Source of the DNA: an uncultured Aquimarina sp.
Lineage (GTDB): Bacteria; Bacteroidota; Bacteroidia; Flavobacteriales; Flavobacteriaceae
Length of the DNA: 64,000 nucleotides
Assembly (NCBI GenBank): GCA_947498785.1
Contig: CANMLS010000026.1
Location: forward strand, 1 to 64,000
Direction: 5' to 3'
The notes under the pieces are model-generated. The model worked only from the letters and a program-made list of their open reading frames with translations. It was not told where the DNA came from and did not search any database. The position numbers were made by a program, and so were the translations under genes. Below are positions 28,201-36,804 of this stretch, piece by piece. The stretch's first letter is position 1. Every line of letters starts with the position of its first letter.

Positions 28201-28298
28201 TGACCAATTAGGCTAGCCTTCATTGAGGCATCATTCTGAGCAAAAAGCCCTAAACTGCAAAACATAAACAATGTAAAATAAAAGAATTTTGTTTTCAT
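25284..28298 (-). CDS. Large secreted protein with FN3, MAM-like and type IX sorting domains
   Basis: 1004 residues. A signal peptide (MKTKFFYFTLFMFCSLGLFAQ) is followed by a ~500-residue beta-rich region without a recognised catalytic motif, a fibronectin type III domain (about 545-625), a MAM-like domain (about 635-800, SFETDLGAWTQ), a small cysteine-containing domain with SLGDGMCCNFG, and a C-terminal type A sorting domain (about 925-1004: ILSPNPVNNGILNVLV, NLPAGTYFARI). This layout predicts export by Sec, passage through the type IX system and attachment to or release from the cell surface. It is a single-gene unit with its own terminator. The function is unknown; adhesion or binding is a guess. 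Confidence 0.88.
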   Translation of the reverse strand: MKTKFFYFTLFMFCSLGLFAQNDASMKASLIGQAAYMRKIPAFSKMDNIISAKGQGHVAPKKSRGSNTYVQGKGYPQGNDPFFKEAARRSVSKMATSAPVASFDAHVGTVLNDATGAIGPNHYVYAFNSGFGILDRDGNVLLAEASLATLFPGESLGDPVVVYDNFADRFIVMQFSNTPNGFLIAVCQGPDPVNDGWFTYRFNTGSFPDYEKLSIWSDGYYITANKDQNAPDVNDVVFVVERDQMLVGDSGAQIIGFPLPGAKTSGFYSPGGFNATGSTLPPVGTGCSIVYLQDDSWAGVSQDELKIWTTDVDWTTPANSSISAPQSVPTAPFDSVFDGGSFQNLDEPGTGPDIDALQATMMYMTNYRRFGTHNSVVLNFVVDLDGTDSLAGIRWYELRQTADGAPWTIYQEGTYVQPDGLSAFCGSIAQDAQGNIGLAYTVVSSNVYTSLRYTGRLSSDPLNTMTAIEQVSANGDAQNNRFDGRYGDYGQITIDPTDDMTFWHISEYMKGPAPNVRRSHVVAFKIEPAIVDVEAPSTPTNLVASGTTARQTTLNWDASTDNVGVTGYDIYQDGVVIATASDETFIVTGLTPLTTYSFSVIAKDASGNESAASNTVSITTLDSTTGPGCIDGLLAPYSESFETDLGAWTQASDDDLDWAIDSAGTPSNNTGPSSADDGSNYIYVEASGNGTGFPDKRAILNSPCFDLNDATAAIFSFKYHMFGSSNFGSLDVEASNDEGVTWTSIWTRSGNQGNSWQTAVIDLAAYLGSGLQLRFNRLTGGTWQADAAIDAISLTAGGPRGNCAAGDLSLSITFDSYPQETSWSLVDADGTIVATETYSTDNLDGLSVIETITGLASGSYTFTISDSLGDGMCCNFGNGSYILSSSEGTIVSGGEFESSESEEFCVQGSIKLDTYELTDVEKNNQSFILSPNPVNNGILNVLVGETPIENIEIFSMFGQLVRSVKDQGTKQKVDVSNLPAGTYFARITGKEIMVTRQFVIANRK

Positions 28299-28790
28299 TT
28301 GTGTGAAATTTGGTTAATAATATATATAAATAATGAGTATATAAATTCAATTTCAAGAAGCAAAAAGGCACAAGCTTTTATACTTAAATTAAGGAAGGAA
28401 TTATTTCAAAAAATGACTGATTAAATATAAATCATTTCAATAAAAAACAAAAAATAAACACCACAAAATACTCATTCTCAAAACACTGCGCTTAACCCGT
28501 AAATTAACGATGGATTTTGTTTTACTCCTTTATGTAACCATTGTGTTATTCAATAGGATATAATTTCATCTTTTGGAGACATTATCCTACCAGATGTCTA
28601 TGACATTAGAAGAAAATTAAATTTATTTAAAAGAAATAATAATTTTAAACAACAAAAGAGCTGAGAATAACTCAACTCTTTGTTTAAATATAAATTTACA
28701 AGCATTAAAAATATTACCAAAAAACACCTTCCTAATTCTTTATTGACACATGAAAATCAGAAAACAGATTTAACATTTTACTAACCAATA
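28299..28790. other. Intergenic region, about 490 bp
   Basis: AT-rich and without a convincing reading frame on either strand. It holds the leader of the type IX cargo gene and one weak terminator (28655-28681); no clear TAnnTTTG box was found in front of the cargo gene. Confidence 0.6.
28655..28681 (-). terminator. Weak terminator after the sigma/OMP operon
   Basis: AAAGAG and TGAG pair with CTCA and CTCTTT around a 5-nt loop with one mismatch, followed on the minus strand by TGTTGTTTAAAATT. It lies ~110 bp beyond the outer membrane protein stop. Confidence 0.45.
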
Positions 28791-29858
28791 TTAAAGGTCA
28801 AAACGCAACCCTAAAGACACATTATTTTGGTCTACCGTCGCATTTCTAAAAATCGGTTGCAAATCATACTTTAGATATAGTGTCATATCTCCAAAACCAA
28901 CATATCCACTCCATCCATAAATCAGATCATTCGTATTGTAATCTCTTTTAATTTTATCCTTAACTCGGTCGCCATTATCTCTATATTTTAGTTTTTGACG
29001 TGTACTTATATTTACTCCGACATATCCTCCTAAACCAATTTTGAATTTATTTGAGGTATTATACCTGATTTTTTTTTCTGTTTCTACGATCTTAGATGGA
29101 CCAAATTCGAAATGTATAGGGATTACCAAATTATCCATTCTAAATTTTGATTTATTCAATTCTACTCTAAACTCCTCTAATTCTGTCTGATTGCCATTTT
29201 CTACAAAATATCTATTATCTGTAGGTTTCAAGCCATTTGAAGTATAAGAAATCCCATATTTAAATCTCAAAAAATTACTCTTTTTAAACACTCTGGTCTT
29301 CCAAGCCCAGCCTATCTCAAAAAACCTACTTCCTGCAATTTTATAATCAGAATCATCTAGAGACTTCCCATCCACAATTACATTGTTAAGCCCAAATGCA
29401 ACTACAATATTGGATCTTGTTCGTATATCATATTTTATTTTCCTTTCTCTACCTGTATTTACTTTTAATCCTAATATCACATCTGCATTTTCTTCTTTGG
29501 TATTTAAACCTATAAAGATCTTAGAATCTTCAGTATTTACATTCTCTAATCCGTTGCGTTCTAATAATGCAATCTTATTATCGATAATAGCTAATCTATT
29601 TTCGATATTAAGGGCATGATTCTCTGCTGCGGTTTCTTTCAATTTCTGAGCCTCATTTCTAGTAATTTCATTATTAATTAGTCTTTCATTTATATTTTCT
29701 ACTTCTTTTTTGAGCGCTTCTTTTTCTACATTAATAACGCGCTCTTTTTGCTCTATGAGTTCTTGCACAACATCGTTTTTATTAGTCTTCTGTGCACTTA
29801 ACAATTGAGTAAATAATGTCATGACCATATATATGGCAATAGTAACTATCGTCTTCAT
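28791..29858 (-). CDS. Predicted outer membrane beta-barrel protein with coiled-coil stalk
   Basis: 355 residues. A signal peptide (about 1-22, ending LLSAQ) is followed by a long charged helix with coiled-coil character (about 30-105) and then a beta-rich domain of alternating polar and aromatic strands ending in SLGLRFDL, typical of an outer membrane barrel. It is the third gene of a unit with an ECF sigma factor and a membrane regulator, so it may be the target or the cell-envelope end of that system. No named family is recognised. Confidence 0.75.
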   Translation of the reverse strand: MKTIVTIAIYMVMTLFTQLLSAQKTNKNDVVQELIEQKERVINVEKEALKKEVENINERLINNEITRNEAQKLKETAAENHALNIENRLAIIDNKIALLERNGLENVNTEDSKIFIGLNTKEENADVILGLKVNTGRERKIKYDIRTRSNIVVAFGLNNVIVDGKSLDDSDYKIAGSRFFEIGWAWKTRVFKKSNFLRFKYGISYTSNGLKPTDNRYFVENGNQTELEEFRVELNKSKFRMDNLVIPIHFEFGPSKIVETEKKIRYNTSNKFKIGLGGYVGVNISTRQKLKYRDNGDRVKDKIKRDYNTNDLIYGWSGYVGFGDMTLYLKYDLQPIFRNATVDQNNVSLGLRFDL

Positions 29859-29881
29859 TTTTTTTTGAATTTTACTATTGC

Positions 29882-29910
29882 AACCTCCCTTCTTTTAAGA
29901 AGGGAAGGTT
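29882..29910 (-). repeat. Hairpin between the membrane regulator and the outer membrane protein gene
   Basis: AACCT+CCCTTCTT pairs with AAGAAGGG+AGGTT (13 bp, one bulged base). No T-run follows on the minus strand, so it looks like an intra-operon mRNA structure rather than a terminator. Confidence 0.55.
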
Positions 29911-29939
29911 ACAAATCTGATTTGATTGATGAATACACC

Positions 29940-30794
29940 TTAATTATCTCTTTCTACTACAGCAGTTTTAACTTTCTGAAAACCTGTCTTAAGCGCTTCA
30001 AAAACACGTTGTTTAAAAGTTTCATCAAGCTCATTTTCTACATCCTGTAAAAGAGCTGATGCACTTACTTCATTAGAAGATTGAAATATTTTTTTTGTTG
30101 TAATTTCTCTTTGTGCTTTAAGTAACAATTGATTAATTTCTTCATCGGTCACTTGAGCTTTATTTTTTTGAAGTTCTTTTATCTGCGCTACAACATTTGC
30201 CACCTTATCCTCTATCATCAAAGAATCAACAGGTAAAACCTTTTCTCTTATTGTCCCCGTTTCTTTATTATTTTCTACCAACTTTGCTGTATTATATTGC
30301 TGGTTACCATAACTCAATTTGGGTATAGAATCTTTAGGCTCTATATTCTTTAAAGAAGAGGAAGAGGTAATGATTGTAGCATCATCATTTGTCACGATTC
30401 TATTTTCCTTTTCTACGTTCTTATCCTCTTTATTAACTTTTTTATGACTATTCTCTACAATTGTTTGATTATTATCTTTGATAATCTTTTCTGGTTTATT
30501 CTTATCTAAAACAACTTGTATATCATCATTTTTTATAATCTCTTCACTGTTATCAACAAATTGAGTATCTCTCTGTTTTGACGCAGGATCTTGATTTATC
30601 ATTATTGAAGTCATTATTAAAACTCCAATAAAAATTGCTGCAATCGTATACCACCATCTTCTTTTAATTCCTTTTTTCTTATATTGAACATCATCCAATT
30701 GAGCGACTAATTGTTCCCAGGAATTATCTGAAGGTTTTATAGCGCGCTGCTCTAGCTTTTCCTTTATCTTTTCTTCAAATTTCAATGGCGCCAT
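29940..30794 (-). CDS. Putative anti-sigma factor-like membrane protein
   Basis: 284 residues: a ~50-residue cytoplasmic N-terminus (KFEEKIKEKLEQRAIKPSDNSWEQL), one membrane segment (about 48-66, WWYTIAAIFIGVLIMTSIM) and a long, charged, low-complexity periplasmic part. It starts 20 bp inside the end of the ECF sigma gene, and overlap with a sigma gene plus this topology is the standard anti-sigma arrangement in Bacteroidota. No canonical zinc anti-sigma motif is seen. Confidence 0.7.
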   Translation of the reverse strand: MAPLKFEEKIKEKLEQRAIKPSDNSWEQLVAQLDDVQYKKKGIKRRWWYTIAAIFIGVLIMTSIMINQDPASKQRDTQFVDNSEEIIKNDDIQVVLDKNKPEKIIKDNNQTIVENSHKKVNKEDKNVEKENRIVTNDDATIITSSSSLKNIEPKDSIPKLSYGNQQYNTAKLVENNKETGTIREKVLPVDSLMIEDKVANVVAQIKELQKNKAQVTDEEINQLLLKAQREITTKKIFQSSNEVSASALLQDVENELDETFKQRVFEALKTGFQKVKTAVVERDN

Positions 30795-31344
30795 TGCTAA
30801 TCTTATTTTGTTGGTTTAACTTTTGCTGTAGCATTTTTCTAGCTTTAAAGAGTTGAGATTTTGATGTACTTTCTGAAACCTCTAACATTTTCGCTATCTC
30901 GCTATGTTTGTATCCTTCTACAGCATATAATACAAACACCATTCTATATCCTTCTGGTAAACTATCGATCAATTTCTGAATTTGATCTACTTCTAATTCT
31001 GAGTTTATATTATTCCAAGATTTTTCATTGTATCCTGTTGTTTCTTCTGTAAAAAAGATTTGTTTTTCTTTTCTGAGAAAGGAAATAGACTCATTTACCA
31101 TTATTCTTCTTATCCAACCTTCAAAACTTCCTTCGAATTTAAATTTTTTGAGATTCATAAAAACTTTTAAAAAACCACTCAACATTACTTCTTCTGCAAA
31201 CTGTATATCTTTTATATATCTACGACATATACTCAACATTTTAGGTGCATATTGATTGTACAACTGATGTTGCGCATCACGATGCTGTTTTGCAGCTTTC
31301 TTAATGAGTAGTGTTTCGCTTTTATAAAATTGAATAACTTTCAA
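30775..31344 (-). CDS. ECF-type RNA polymerase sigma factor
   Basis: 189 residues with region 2 (YAPKMLSICRRYIKDIQFAEEVMLSGFLKVF, FEGWIRRIMVNESI) and region 4 (LPEGYRMVFVLYAVEGYKHSEIAKMLEVSE with a helix-turn-helix). It directs polymerase to a specific promoter set, probably when released from the product of the overlapping downstream gene. The start appears to be TTG at 31344, which aligns with the usual MKVIQ-type beginning of relatives. It is the first gene of a three-gene operon. Confidence 0.92.
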   Translation of the reverse strand: MKVIQFYKSETLLIKKAAKQHRDAQHQLYNQYAPKMLSICRRYIKDIQFAEEVMLSGFLKVFMNLKKFKFEGSFEGWIRRIMVNESISFLRKEKQIFFTEETTGYNEKSWNNINSELEVDQIQKLIDSLPEGYRMVFVLYAVEGYKHSEIAKMLEVSESTSKSQLFKARKMLQQKLNQQNKISNGAIEI

Positions 31345-31455
31345 ATTGACAAATCAATTAATTAGATCATCTATTTACATAGACGTGAATAAAAAGAAAA
31401 AGGTTGCCTGAAGTTTATTTTTTTTAAATTTATGTTATAAATCAATAGCTATATT

Positions 31456-32433
31456 CTACTTTTTGCGATCGATTACATAGTTAACCATAAGCTCTAAGGA
31501 TGTCTTATAATTTGAATCTGGGTATTCTGATAAAATAGAAAGAGCTTTGTTTTTAAATTCATGCATTATTGTAATTGCATACTCTAATCCGCCACTTGTT
31601 TTTACAAAATTTATTACTTCTTTGACTCTTTTTTTATCCTTATTATGGTTCTTTACAGAATTAATGAGCCATTTCTTTTTTTGTGGAGTACAATGATTTA
31701 GTGTATAAATCAGAGGAAGGGTCATTTTTTGTTCTTTAATATCAATTCCTGTAGGTTTTCCTATAACCGCATCCCCGTAATCAAATAAGTCATCCTTAAT
31801 CTGAAAAGCCATACCTATAAGTTCACCAAACTTTTTCATTTTTTGAACATGATCAGAATCAGGTGCTACAGAACATGCTCCCAAACTACAACAAGCAGCA
31901 ATTAATGTTGCTGTTTTCTGACGAATAATTTCATAATAGATTTCTTCTGTAATATCAAGATTTCTAGCTTTTTCTATTTGTAGCAATTCTCCTTCGCTCA
32001 TCTCTCGCACTGCCACAGAAATAATCTTTAAAAGATCAAAATCTCCATAATCAATAGATAACAACAATCCTTTAGACAATAAATAATCACCCACTAAAAC
32101 TGCTATCTTATTTTTCCAAAGTGCATTAATAGAAAAAAAACCTCGCCTCTGATTAGAGTCATCAACGACATCATCATGAACCAGAGTAGCCGTATGGATT
32201 AGCTCTATTACTGAGGCTCCTCTATAGGTCCGCTCATTAATCTCACCACCAGAAACCATTTTTGAAACCAAAAAAACAAACATTGGTCGCATTTGCTTTC
32301 CTTTTCGATTTACAATATAATGAGTTATTCTATTGAGCAGAGCAACTTTGGAAGACATTGATTCTGAAAACTTTTGTTCAAAAAGCTCCATTTCATCAAT
32401 GATTGGTAATTTTATTTGTTCAACAACTTTCAA
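31456..32433 (-). CDS. Polyprenyl diphosphate synthase
   Basis: 325 residues, trans-isoprenyl diphosphate synthase family. The first aspartate-rich motif DDVVD lies at 87-91 and the second DDLFD at 214-218, with the RGKQMRP-type region upstream. It elongates allylic diphosphates with isopentenyl diphosphate; in this phylum the product is probably the menaquinone side chain (octaprenyl-like), but chain length cannot be read directly. The start is probably TTG at 32433. Confidence 0.93.
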   Translation of the reverse strand: MKVVEQIKLPIIDEMELFEQKFSESMSSKVALLNRITHYIVNRKGKQMRPMFVFLVSKMVSGGEINERTYRGASVIELIHTATLVHDDVVDDSNQRRGFFSINALWKNKIAVLVGDYLLSKGLLLSIDYGDFDLLKIISVAVREMSEGELLQIEKARNLDITEEIYYEIIRQKTATLIAACCSLGACSVAPDSDHVQKMKKFGELIGMAFQIKDDLFDYGDAVIGKPTGIDIKEQKMTLPLIYTLNHCTPQKKKWLINSVKNHNKDKKRVKEVINFVKTSGGLEYAITIMHEFKNKALSILSEYPDSNYKTSLELMVNYVIDRKK

Positions 32434-32552
32434 TAGATCTTACTTGATTCTGTTTCCTTTTCTAATGCTAAGATACTGTAAATAGTTTTTCTTTGAAACA
32501 GATTGCATTATATATAGAAACATTAACTTTTTAATCAAAAAATGTATATTTT

Positions 32553-33092
32553 CTACGATGATTTAATTTTTATACTTCCCTTTATTTCTTTAGAAACTTT
32601 TACTGCATAATTTTCATCTGTATACATTTGATGATTTTTTTCTATACTAATTTCGTAATCCACTCTTAATTGTTCGAGCCAATTTGTTGTTGGTTTAAAG
32701 GTATCGTATTCTCCAAAAAAAAGCTTTACATAGCCTTTTGGTTTTGTGGTTTCATATCTTAATCTTGTTGAAGATATTGCATAAAATTTATCAATACTCA
32801 AACCTTTCAACGCAGCTTTCCATGCGATTGTTCCACCTATACTGAAAGCAAGAATATTGATTTTTTCTTTTTCTAGCTCTAGTAATCGATCTGTTGCGAT
32901 ACTAATTCCTCTTTCTAGAAATTGAGAGTGAATATTACTCTCTTCATATATTTTTTTGTTTACTTTTCCTAATTCGCAAGAATCGTAATATTGTATATCA
33001 AACTCAGTTTCTAAAATCTTCACATACGTTATAATCCAATCTGATTTTTCGATTCCCCAGATATCAGACAAAATTATAAGTCTTGGTTTCAT
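32553..33092 (-). CDS. Small alpha/beta-hydrolase-like protein
   Basis: 179 residues. LAFSIGGTIAWKA (about 80-92) is a nucleophile-elbow-like G/A-x-S-x-G and the C-terminal FFGEYDTFKPT and KNHQMY are placed like the catalytic acid and histidine of a small dienelactone hydrolase-type fold. It is shorter than most hydrolases and no specific family is recognised, so activity is uncertain. It lies in the same direction as the polyprenyl synthase and rlmN, with gaps of 119 and 57 bp. Confidence 0.75.
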   Translation of the reverse strand: MKPRLIILSDIWGIEKSDWIITYVKILETEFDIQYYDSCELGKVNKKIYEESNIHSQFLERGISIATDRLLELEKEKINILAFSIGGTIAWKAALKGLSIDKFYAISSTRLRYETTKPKGYVKLFFGEYDTFKPTTNWLEQLRVDYEISIEKNHQMYTDENYAVKVSKEIKGSIKIKSS

Positions 33093-33149
33093 AAAGAAAT
33101 TAGTTTTTTAATATCGTTATCTATTATAGTTAATCAACAAGAGGTATTG

Positions 33150-34190
33150 TTATGATTTATTAGCGAGTTGGCCGCAAGCAGCATCAATATCTTTTCCTCT
33201 ACTACGACGTACATTGACAACAATTCTTCGGGCTTCTAGTGTAGTTATATAATTATCAATGGCTTTGGTCGAAGCTTGCTGAAACTCATCATCATCAATT
33301 GGATTGTATTCTATCAAATTTACCTTACAAGGAACATAAGAACAGAATCTTACCAAAGCATCTATATCTTCCTGTCTATCATTTATACCATTCCAAACTA
33401 CATATTCGTAGGTTATTCTACTATTTGTTTTTTTATACCAATACTCGAGAGACTCCTGGAGATCTGAAAGAGGAAACGTTTGATTAAATGGCATTATTGA
33501 GGTTCTTACATCATCAATTGCTGAATGTAAGGAGACTGCTAATTTAAACTTTACTTCATCATCTGCCATTTTCTTAATCATTTTTGGCACTCCAGAGGTT
33601 GACAAAGTAATTCTCTTTGGAGACATCCCTAACCCCTCTGTAGAAGTAATTTTATCTATAGCCTTAATCACATTATTGTAGTTCATTAACGGTTCTCCCA
33701 TCCCCATGAAAACAATATTTGATAATGGTCGATTATGATATAGTTTACTTTCTTTATCAATAGCCATAACCTGATCATAAATCTCATCTGCATTAAGGTT
33801 TCTCATTCTTTTTAACCTAGCTGTAGCACAAAACTTACAATCCAAACTACACCCTACCTGAGATGACACACAGGCTGTTGTTCTTGTTGGAGTCGGTATT
33901 AACACTGATTCTACAATCAATCCATCATGTAATCTTACTGCATTTTTTATAGTACCATCAGTACTGCGTTGCATTTGGTCAACCCTAATATGATTAATCA
34001 CAAAATTTTCTTCAAGCATTTGTCTCGTTACTTTTGAGATATTAGTCATATCGTCAAAACTATGAGCTCCTTTACTCCACAACCATTCGTAGACCTGATT
34101 ACCTCTAAATGGTTTATCTCCATTTTCTCTAAAGAATACTCGTAACTGATCCTTTGTTAATGCTCTTATATCTTTTTTCTTCACATCCAT
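33150..34190 (-). CDS. rlmN: 23S rRNA (adenine2503-C2)-methyltransferase RlmN
   Basis: A radical SAM enzyme that methylates C2 of A2503 in 23S rRNA and A37 of some tRNAs. The cluster motif Cys-x3-Cys-x2-Cys is CSLDCKFCATARLKR; GMGEPLMNYNN and the C-terminal SRGKDIDAACGQLA carry other family signatures, including the methyl-carrying cysteine. The start at 34190 (MDVKKKDIRAL) gives the usual length of 346 residues; an upstream in-frame start at 34235 would add an unlikely hydrophobic tail. Confidence 0.96.
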   Translation of the reverse strand: MDVKKKDIRALTKDQLRVFFRENGDKPFRGNQVYEWLWSKGAHSFDDMTNISKVTRQMLEENFVINHIRVDQMQRSTDGTIKNAVRLHDGLIVESVLIPTPTRTTACVSSQVGCSLDCKFCATARLKRMRNLNADEIYDQVMAIDKESKLYHNRPLSNIVFMGMGEPLMNYNNVIKAIDKITSTEGLGMSPKRITLSTSGVPKMIKKMADDEVKFKLAVSLHSAIDDVRTSIMPFNQTFPLSDLQESLEYWYKKTNSRITYEYVVWNGINDRQEDIDALVRFCSYVPCKVNLIEYNPIDDDEFQQASTKAIDNYITTLEARRIVVNVRRSRGKDIDAACGQLANKS

Positions 34191-34244
34191 ATGTTTTACA
34201 AAAATAAAAAGATAAAACGGTACACCCCGCAACAACTCTCTTCT

Positions 34245-34282
34245 TTATTAAAAAACCCCTGACATTGCTATCAAGGGTTTTT
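34245..34282 (-). terminator. Terminator after the CHI-like/DUF2147 gene
   Basis: AAAAACCC (34251-34258) pairs with GGGTTTTT (34275-34282) around a loop, with T-runs on both strands. It lies 21 bp beyond the stop of the gene at 34303-35226. Confidence 0.7.
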
Positions 34283-34302
34283 ATATTTTATTATAATACA
34301 TT

Positions 34303-35226
34303 TTACTCTTTCACCTTTTTCCAACGATGAATACCTCCACCTCCTTTATACTTCACATTAAGAATATTAGTATTATTCTCATCAATCCACATTTGACAAT
34401 CTGAGACATCACCATTTTTGATATTTGTATATTTTCCATTTACATATCTATCTCCTTTCAATTTTAAACCTTTTATGATTACTAATCCCTCTACATTTTG
34501 ATTTTTATCATCTCCTTGACATTCATAACATATAGCATCTCTTTCTGAAATCCGCAACATTCTTTGAATAGATCCATACACTTTATTCTCTATAATATAT
34601 AGCTGAACTATATTTATAGCCACCCCACTCTTCTTATCATATGTTTTCCATTTTCCTAAAATAGGGTTAGGTTCATATGAAGCTAATAAATCTTCTTTTA
34701 GCTCCATATCAACAGGGTTCTCTCCTAACCAAATTTTAAATAAAGCTTTTTTAAACTCCTTACTATTTATTGTACCTAAGCGTTCTTTATTTTTAAATAT
34801 AGACAGACCTCCTCCTTTAACATAAAGGATTTTAAAAATGTCAAACTTGTTAATCTTATTAGGAAGAAGATGTAGAAAATCTCTTATTTGATTTTCTAAC
34901 AAATAACTATTTCCGTCTGTTGCTCTTTCTAAACCATTTCTCACAATGTCCTTAAAATCACTACCCTCAATTGAAGATGTGATTTTGATTGTTATTGCCA
35001 TTGTTTTGTCTTTTTCGGCTACCATTATACCATCTTCTACTCCATCTACTTCAAAATCAAGATATAAAGCAATAGCATACATTTTTTCTTTTGCTCCTGC
35101 TCCATTGAGCATGAGTTCTGACTTATCAAAAACATCAACATCGTTAAAATAGGTATCTCCAACTTTGGTTTGAGCATAAGAAATAGCGGCGCAAAAGAAG
35201 GCTACAAAATAAAGTACTCTTTTCAT
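34303..35226 (-). CDS. Secreted protein: chalcone isomerase-like domain plus DUF2147
   Basis: 307 residues with a signal peptide (about 1-18, ending ISYAQ). Residues ~20-175 resemble the bacterial chalcone isomerase-like family (LNGAGAKEKMYAIALYLDF, KKALFKIWLGENPVD). Residues ~190-305 match DUF2147 (ILGKWKTYDKKSGVA, a CYECQG cysteine pair, LKGDRYVNGKY, RWKKVKE). Both families also occur as separate periplasmic proteins; the fusion suggests a joint role, perhaps ligand or lipid binding, but no function is known. It is transcribed alone. Confidence 0.8.
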   Translation of the reverse strand: MKRVLYFVAFFCAAISYAQTKVGDTYFNDVDVFDKSELMLNGAGAKEKMYAIALYLDFEVDGVEDGIMVAEKDKTMAITIKITSSIEGSDFKDIVRNGLERATDGNSYLLENQIRDFLHLLPNKINKFDIFKILYVKGGGLSIFKNKERLGTINSKEFKKALFKIWLGENPVDMELKEDLLASYEPNPILGKWKTYDKKSGVAINIVQLYIIENKVYGSIQRMLRISERDAICYECQGDDKNQNVEGLVIIKGLKLKGDRYVNGKYTNIKNGDVSDCQMWIDENNTNILNVKYKGGGGIHRWKKVKE

Positions 35227-35366
35227 TATATTTTATATAGGTTAAATTCTTGTATCATAAATTTGGGACATACAAAAAAGTAATGCAAATCTATAAAAAG
35301 TACATTTATAAGCCTCATAAAATACACTTTTCAATAAAAATGGTAATATTATTTTCTACACACAAT

Positions 35367-35393
35367 AAAAATTACGGATTAACCGTAATTTTT
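35367..35393. repeat. Perfect 11-bp hairpin
   Basis: AAAAATTACGG (35367-35377) and CCGTAATTTTT (35383-35393) form a perfect stem with loop ATTAA. It can act as a weak terminator on either strand, although the queA terminator already lies 66 bp upstream on the minus strand. Confidence 0.6.
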
Positions 35394-35458
35394 GGGCATC
35401 GAAAATACCACTTTTTTTACAAAAAAAACAATTTAAGACCCTAATTTATGTAATTTTA

Positions 35459-35496
35459 TTAAAAAACCCTACCAAATTCGGGGTTTAGCAGGGTTT
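35459..35496 (-). terminator. Terminator of queA
   Basis: AAACCCT (35464-35470) pairs with AGGGTTT (35490-35496), followed on the minus strand by six T; 20 bp after the queA stop codon. Confidence 0.7.
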
Positions 35497-35515
35497 CATG
35501 CAAAACTTTTAAAAT

Positions 35516-36565
35516 TTAAATAATTAACATCGCATCACCATACGAATAGAATTTATATTTTTCTTTAACTGCTTCTTCATAAGCTTCTTTGATAAAATCG
35601 TGTCCTGCAAATGCTGAAACCATCATTAACAATGTTGATTTAGGTGTATGAAAATTAGTTATCATACAATTAGCAATACTAAAATCATATGGAGGAAAGA
35701 TAAACTTATTAGTCCACCCTCTAAATTCATTTAATGTTCTATCTGATGACACAGAACTTTCTAAAGCTCTCATTACAGTAGTACCTACTGCACAAATTCT
35801 CCTTTTATTTGTGATTCCGTTATTGATTGTATCAGCAGCTTTGGCAGTAACATAAGCCTCTTCGCTATCCATTTTATGTTTGGATAAATCTTCTACTTCT
35901 ACAGGGTTAAATGTTCCTAAACCTACGTGTAGTGTAATTTCTGAAAAATCTACTCCTTTAATTTCAAGACGTTTCATCAAATGCTTGGAGAAATGAAGCC
36001 CTGCTGTTGGAGCAGCTACAGCTCCTTCATTTTTGGCATATATCGTTTGATACCTTTCTTCATCTTCTGGCTCAGCTTCTCTTTTGATATATTTTGGAAG
36101 TGGAGTTTCTCCTAAATCATTAAGTTTTTGTCTAAATTCATCATATGAACCATCGTATAAAAAACGTAAAGTACGTCCTCTAGATGTAGTATTATCAATT
36201 ACTTCTGCAACTAAACTTTCATCATCTCCAAAGTATAGTTTGTTTCCGATACGTATTTTTCTGGCAGGATCAACCAAAACATCCCAAAGGCGAGTTTCAG
36301 AATTTAACTCCCGTAGTAAGAACACTTCAATTCTAGCACCTGTTTTCTCTTTATTTCCATACAATCTGGCAGGAAAAACTTTAGTATTATTGACAACCAT
36401 AACATCATTAGGTTCAAAATAATCTATAAGATCCTTAAACTGCTTATGCTCTATTGTCTGCTCCTTTCTATTAAGAACCATCAAACGAGATTCATCTCTG
36501 TTTTCTGCAGGATACTCGGCCAATAGCTCTTGTGGAAGGTCAAAATTGAAATGTGATAGCTTCAT
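35516..36565 (-). CDS. queA: S-adenosylmethionine:tRNA ribosyltransferase-isomerase
   Basis: Makes epoxyqueuosine in tRNA from preQ1 by transferring the ribosyl group of SAM. 349 residues with the family signatures FDLPQELLAEYPAENRDESRLMVL, APTAGLHFSKHL, LHVGLGTFNPVEVED and TNFHTPKSTLLMMVSAF. Length is normal. A single gene with its own terminator. Confidence 0.96.
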   Translation of the reverse strand: MKLSHFNFDLPQELLAEYPAENRDESRLMVLNRKEQTIEHKQFKDLIDYFEPNDVMVVNNTKVFPARLYGNKEKTGARIEVFLLRELNSETRLWDVLVDPARKIRIGNKLYFGDDESLVAEVIDNTTSRGRTLRFLYDGSYDEFRQKLNDLGETPLPKYIKREAEPEDEERYQTIYAKNEGAVAAPTAGLHFSKHLMKRLEIKGVDFSEITLHVGLGTFNPVEVEDLSKHKMDSEEAYVTAKAADTINNGITNKRRICAVGTTVMRALESSVSSDRTLNEFRGWTNKFIFPPYDFSIANCMITNFHTPKSTLLMMVSAFAGHDFIKEAYEEAVKEKYKFYSYGDAMLII

Positions 36566-36804
36566 TCGTATTTATTTTTTGAAGGTGCAAATATACAATC
36601 TTGTGATAGGCGTTGTCAAGTAAATTATGATATATTTTCTTTGTTTATTTTACTGTTTTACAGACCAAACACATTATTCAAATTCAAAAAGCAATACTAT
36701 TCTTGTTTCTTTATATCTATATTTTTTAGTATTTTTACCTCAACTCTTTCTTTATATCTTCATTATGAAGCAAAAACAGTATACTATCTATAGTAAAAAA
36801 CATA

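Larger units (their letters stand above)
35227..35515. other. Intergenic region with two hairpins
   Basis: About 290 bp between the gene at 34303-35226 and queA, with no coding signal. It holds the queA terminator (35459-35496) and a second perfect hairpin (35367-35393). Confidence 0.6.
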
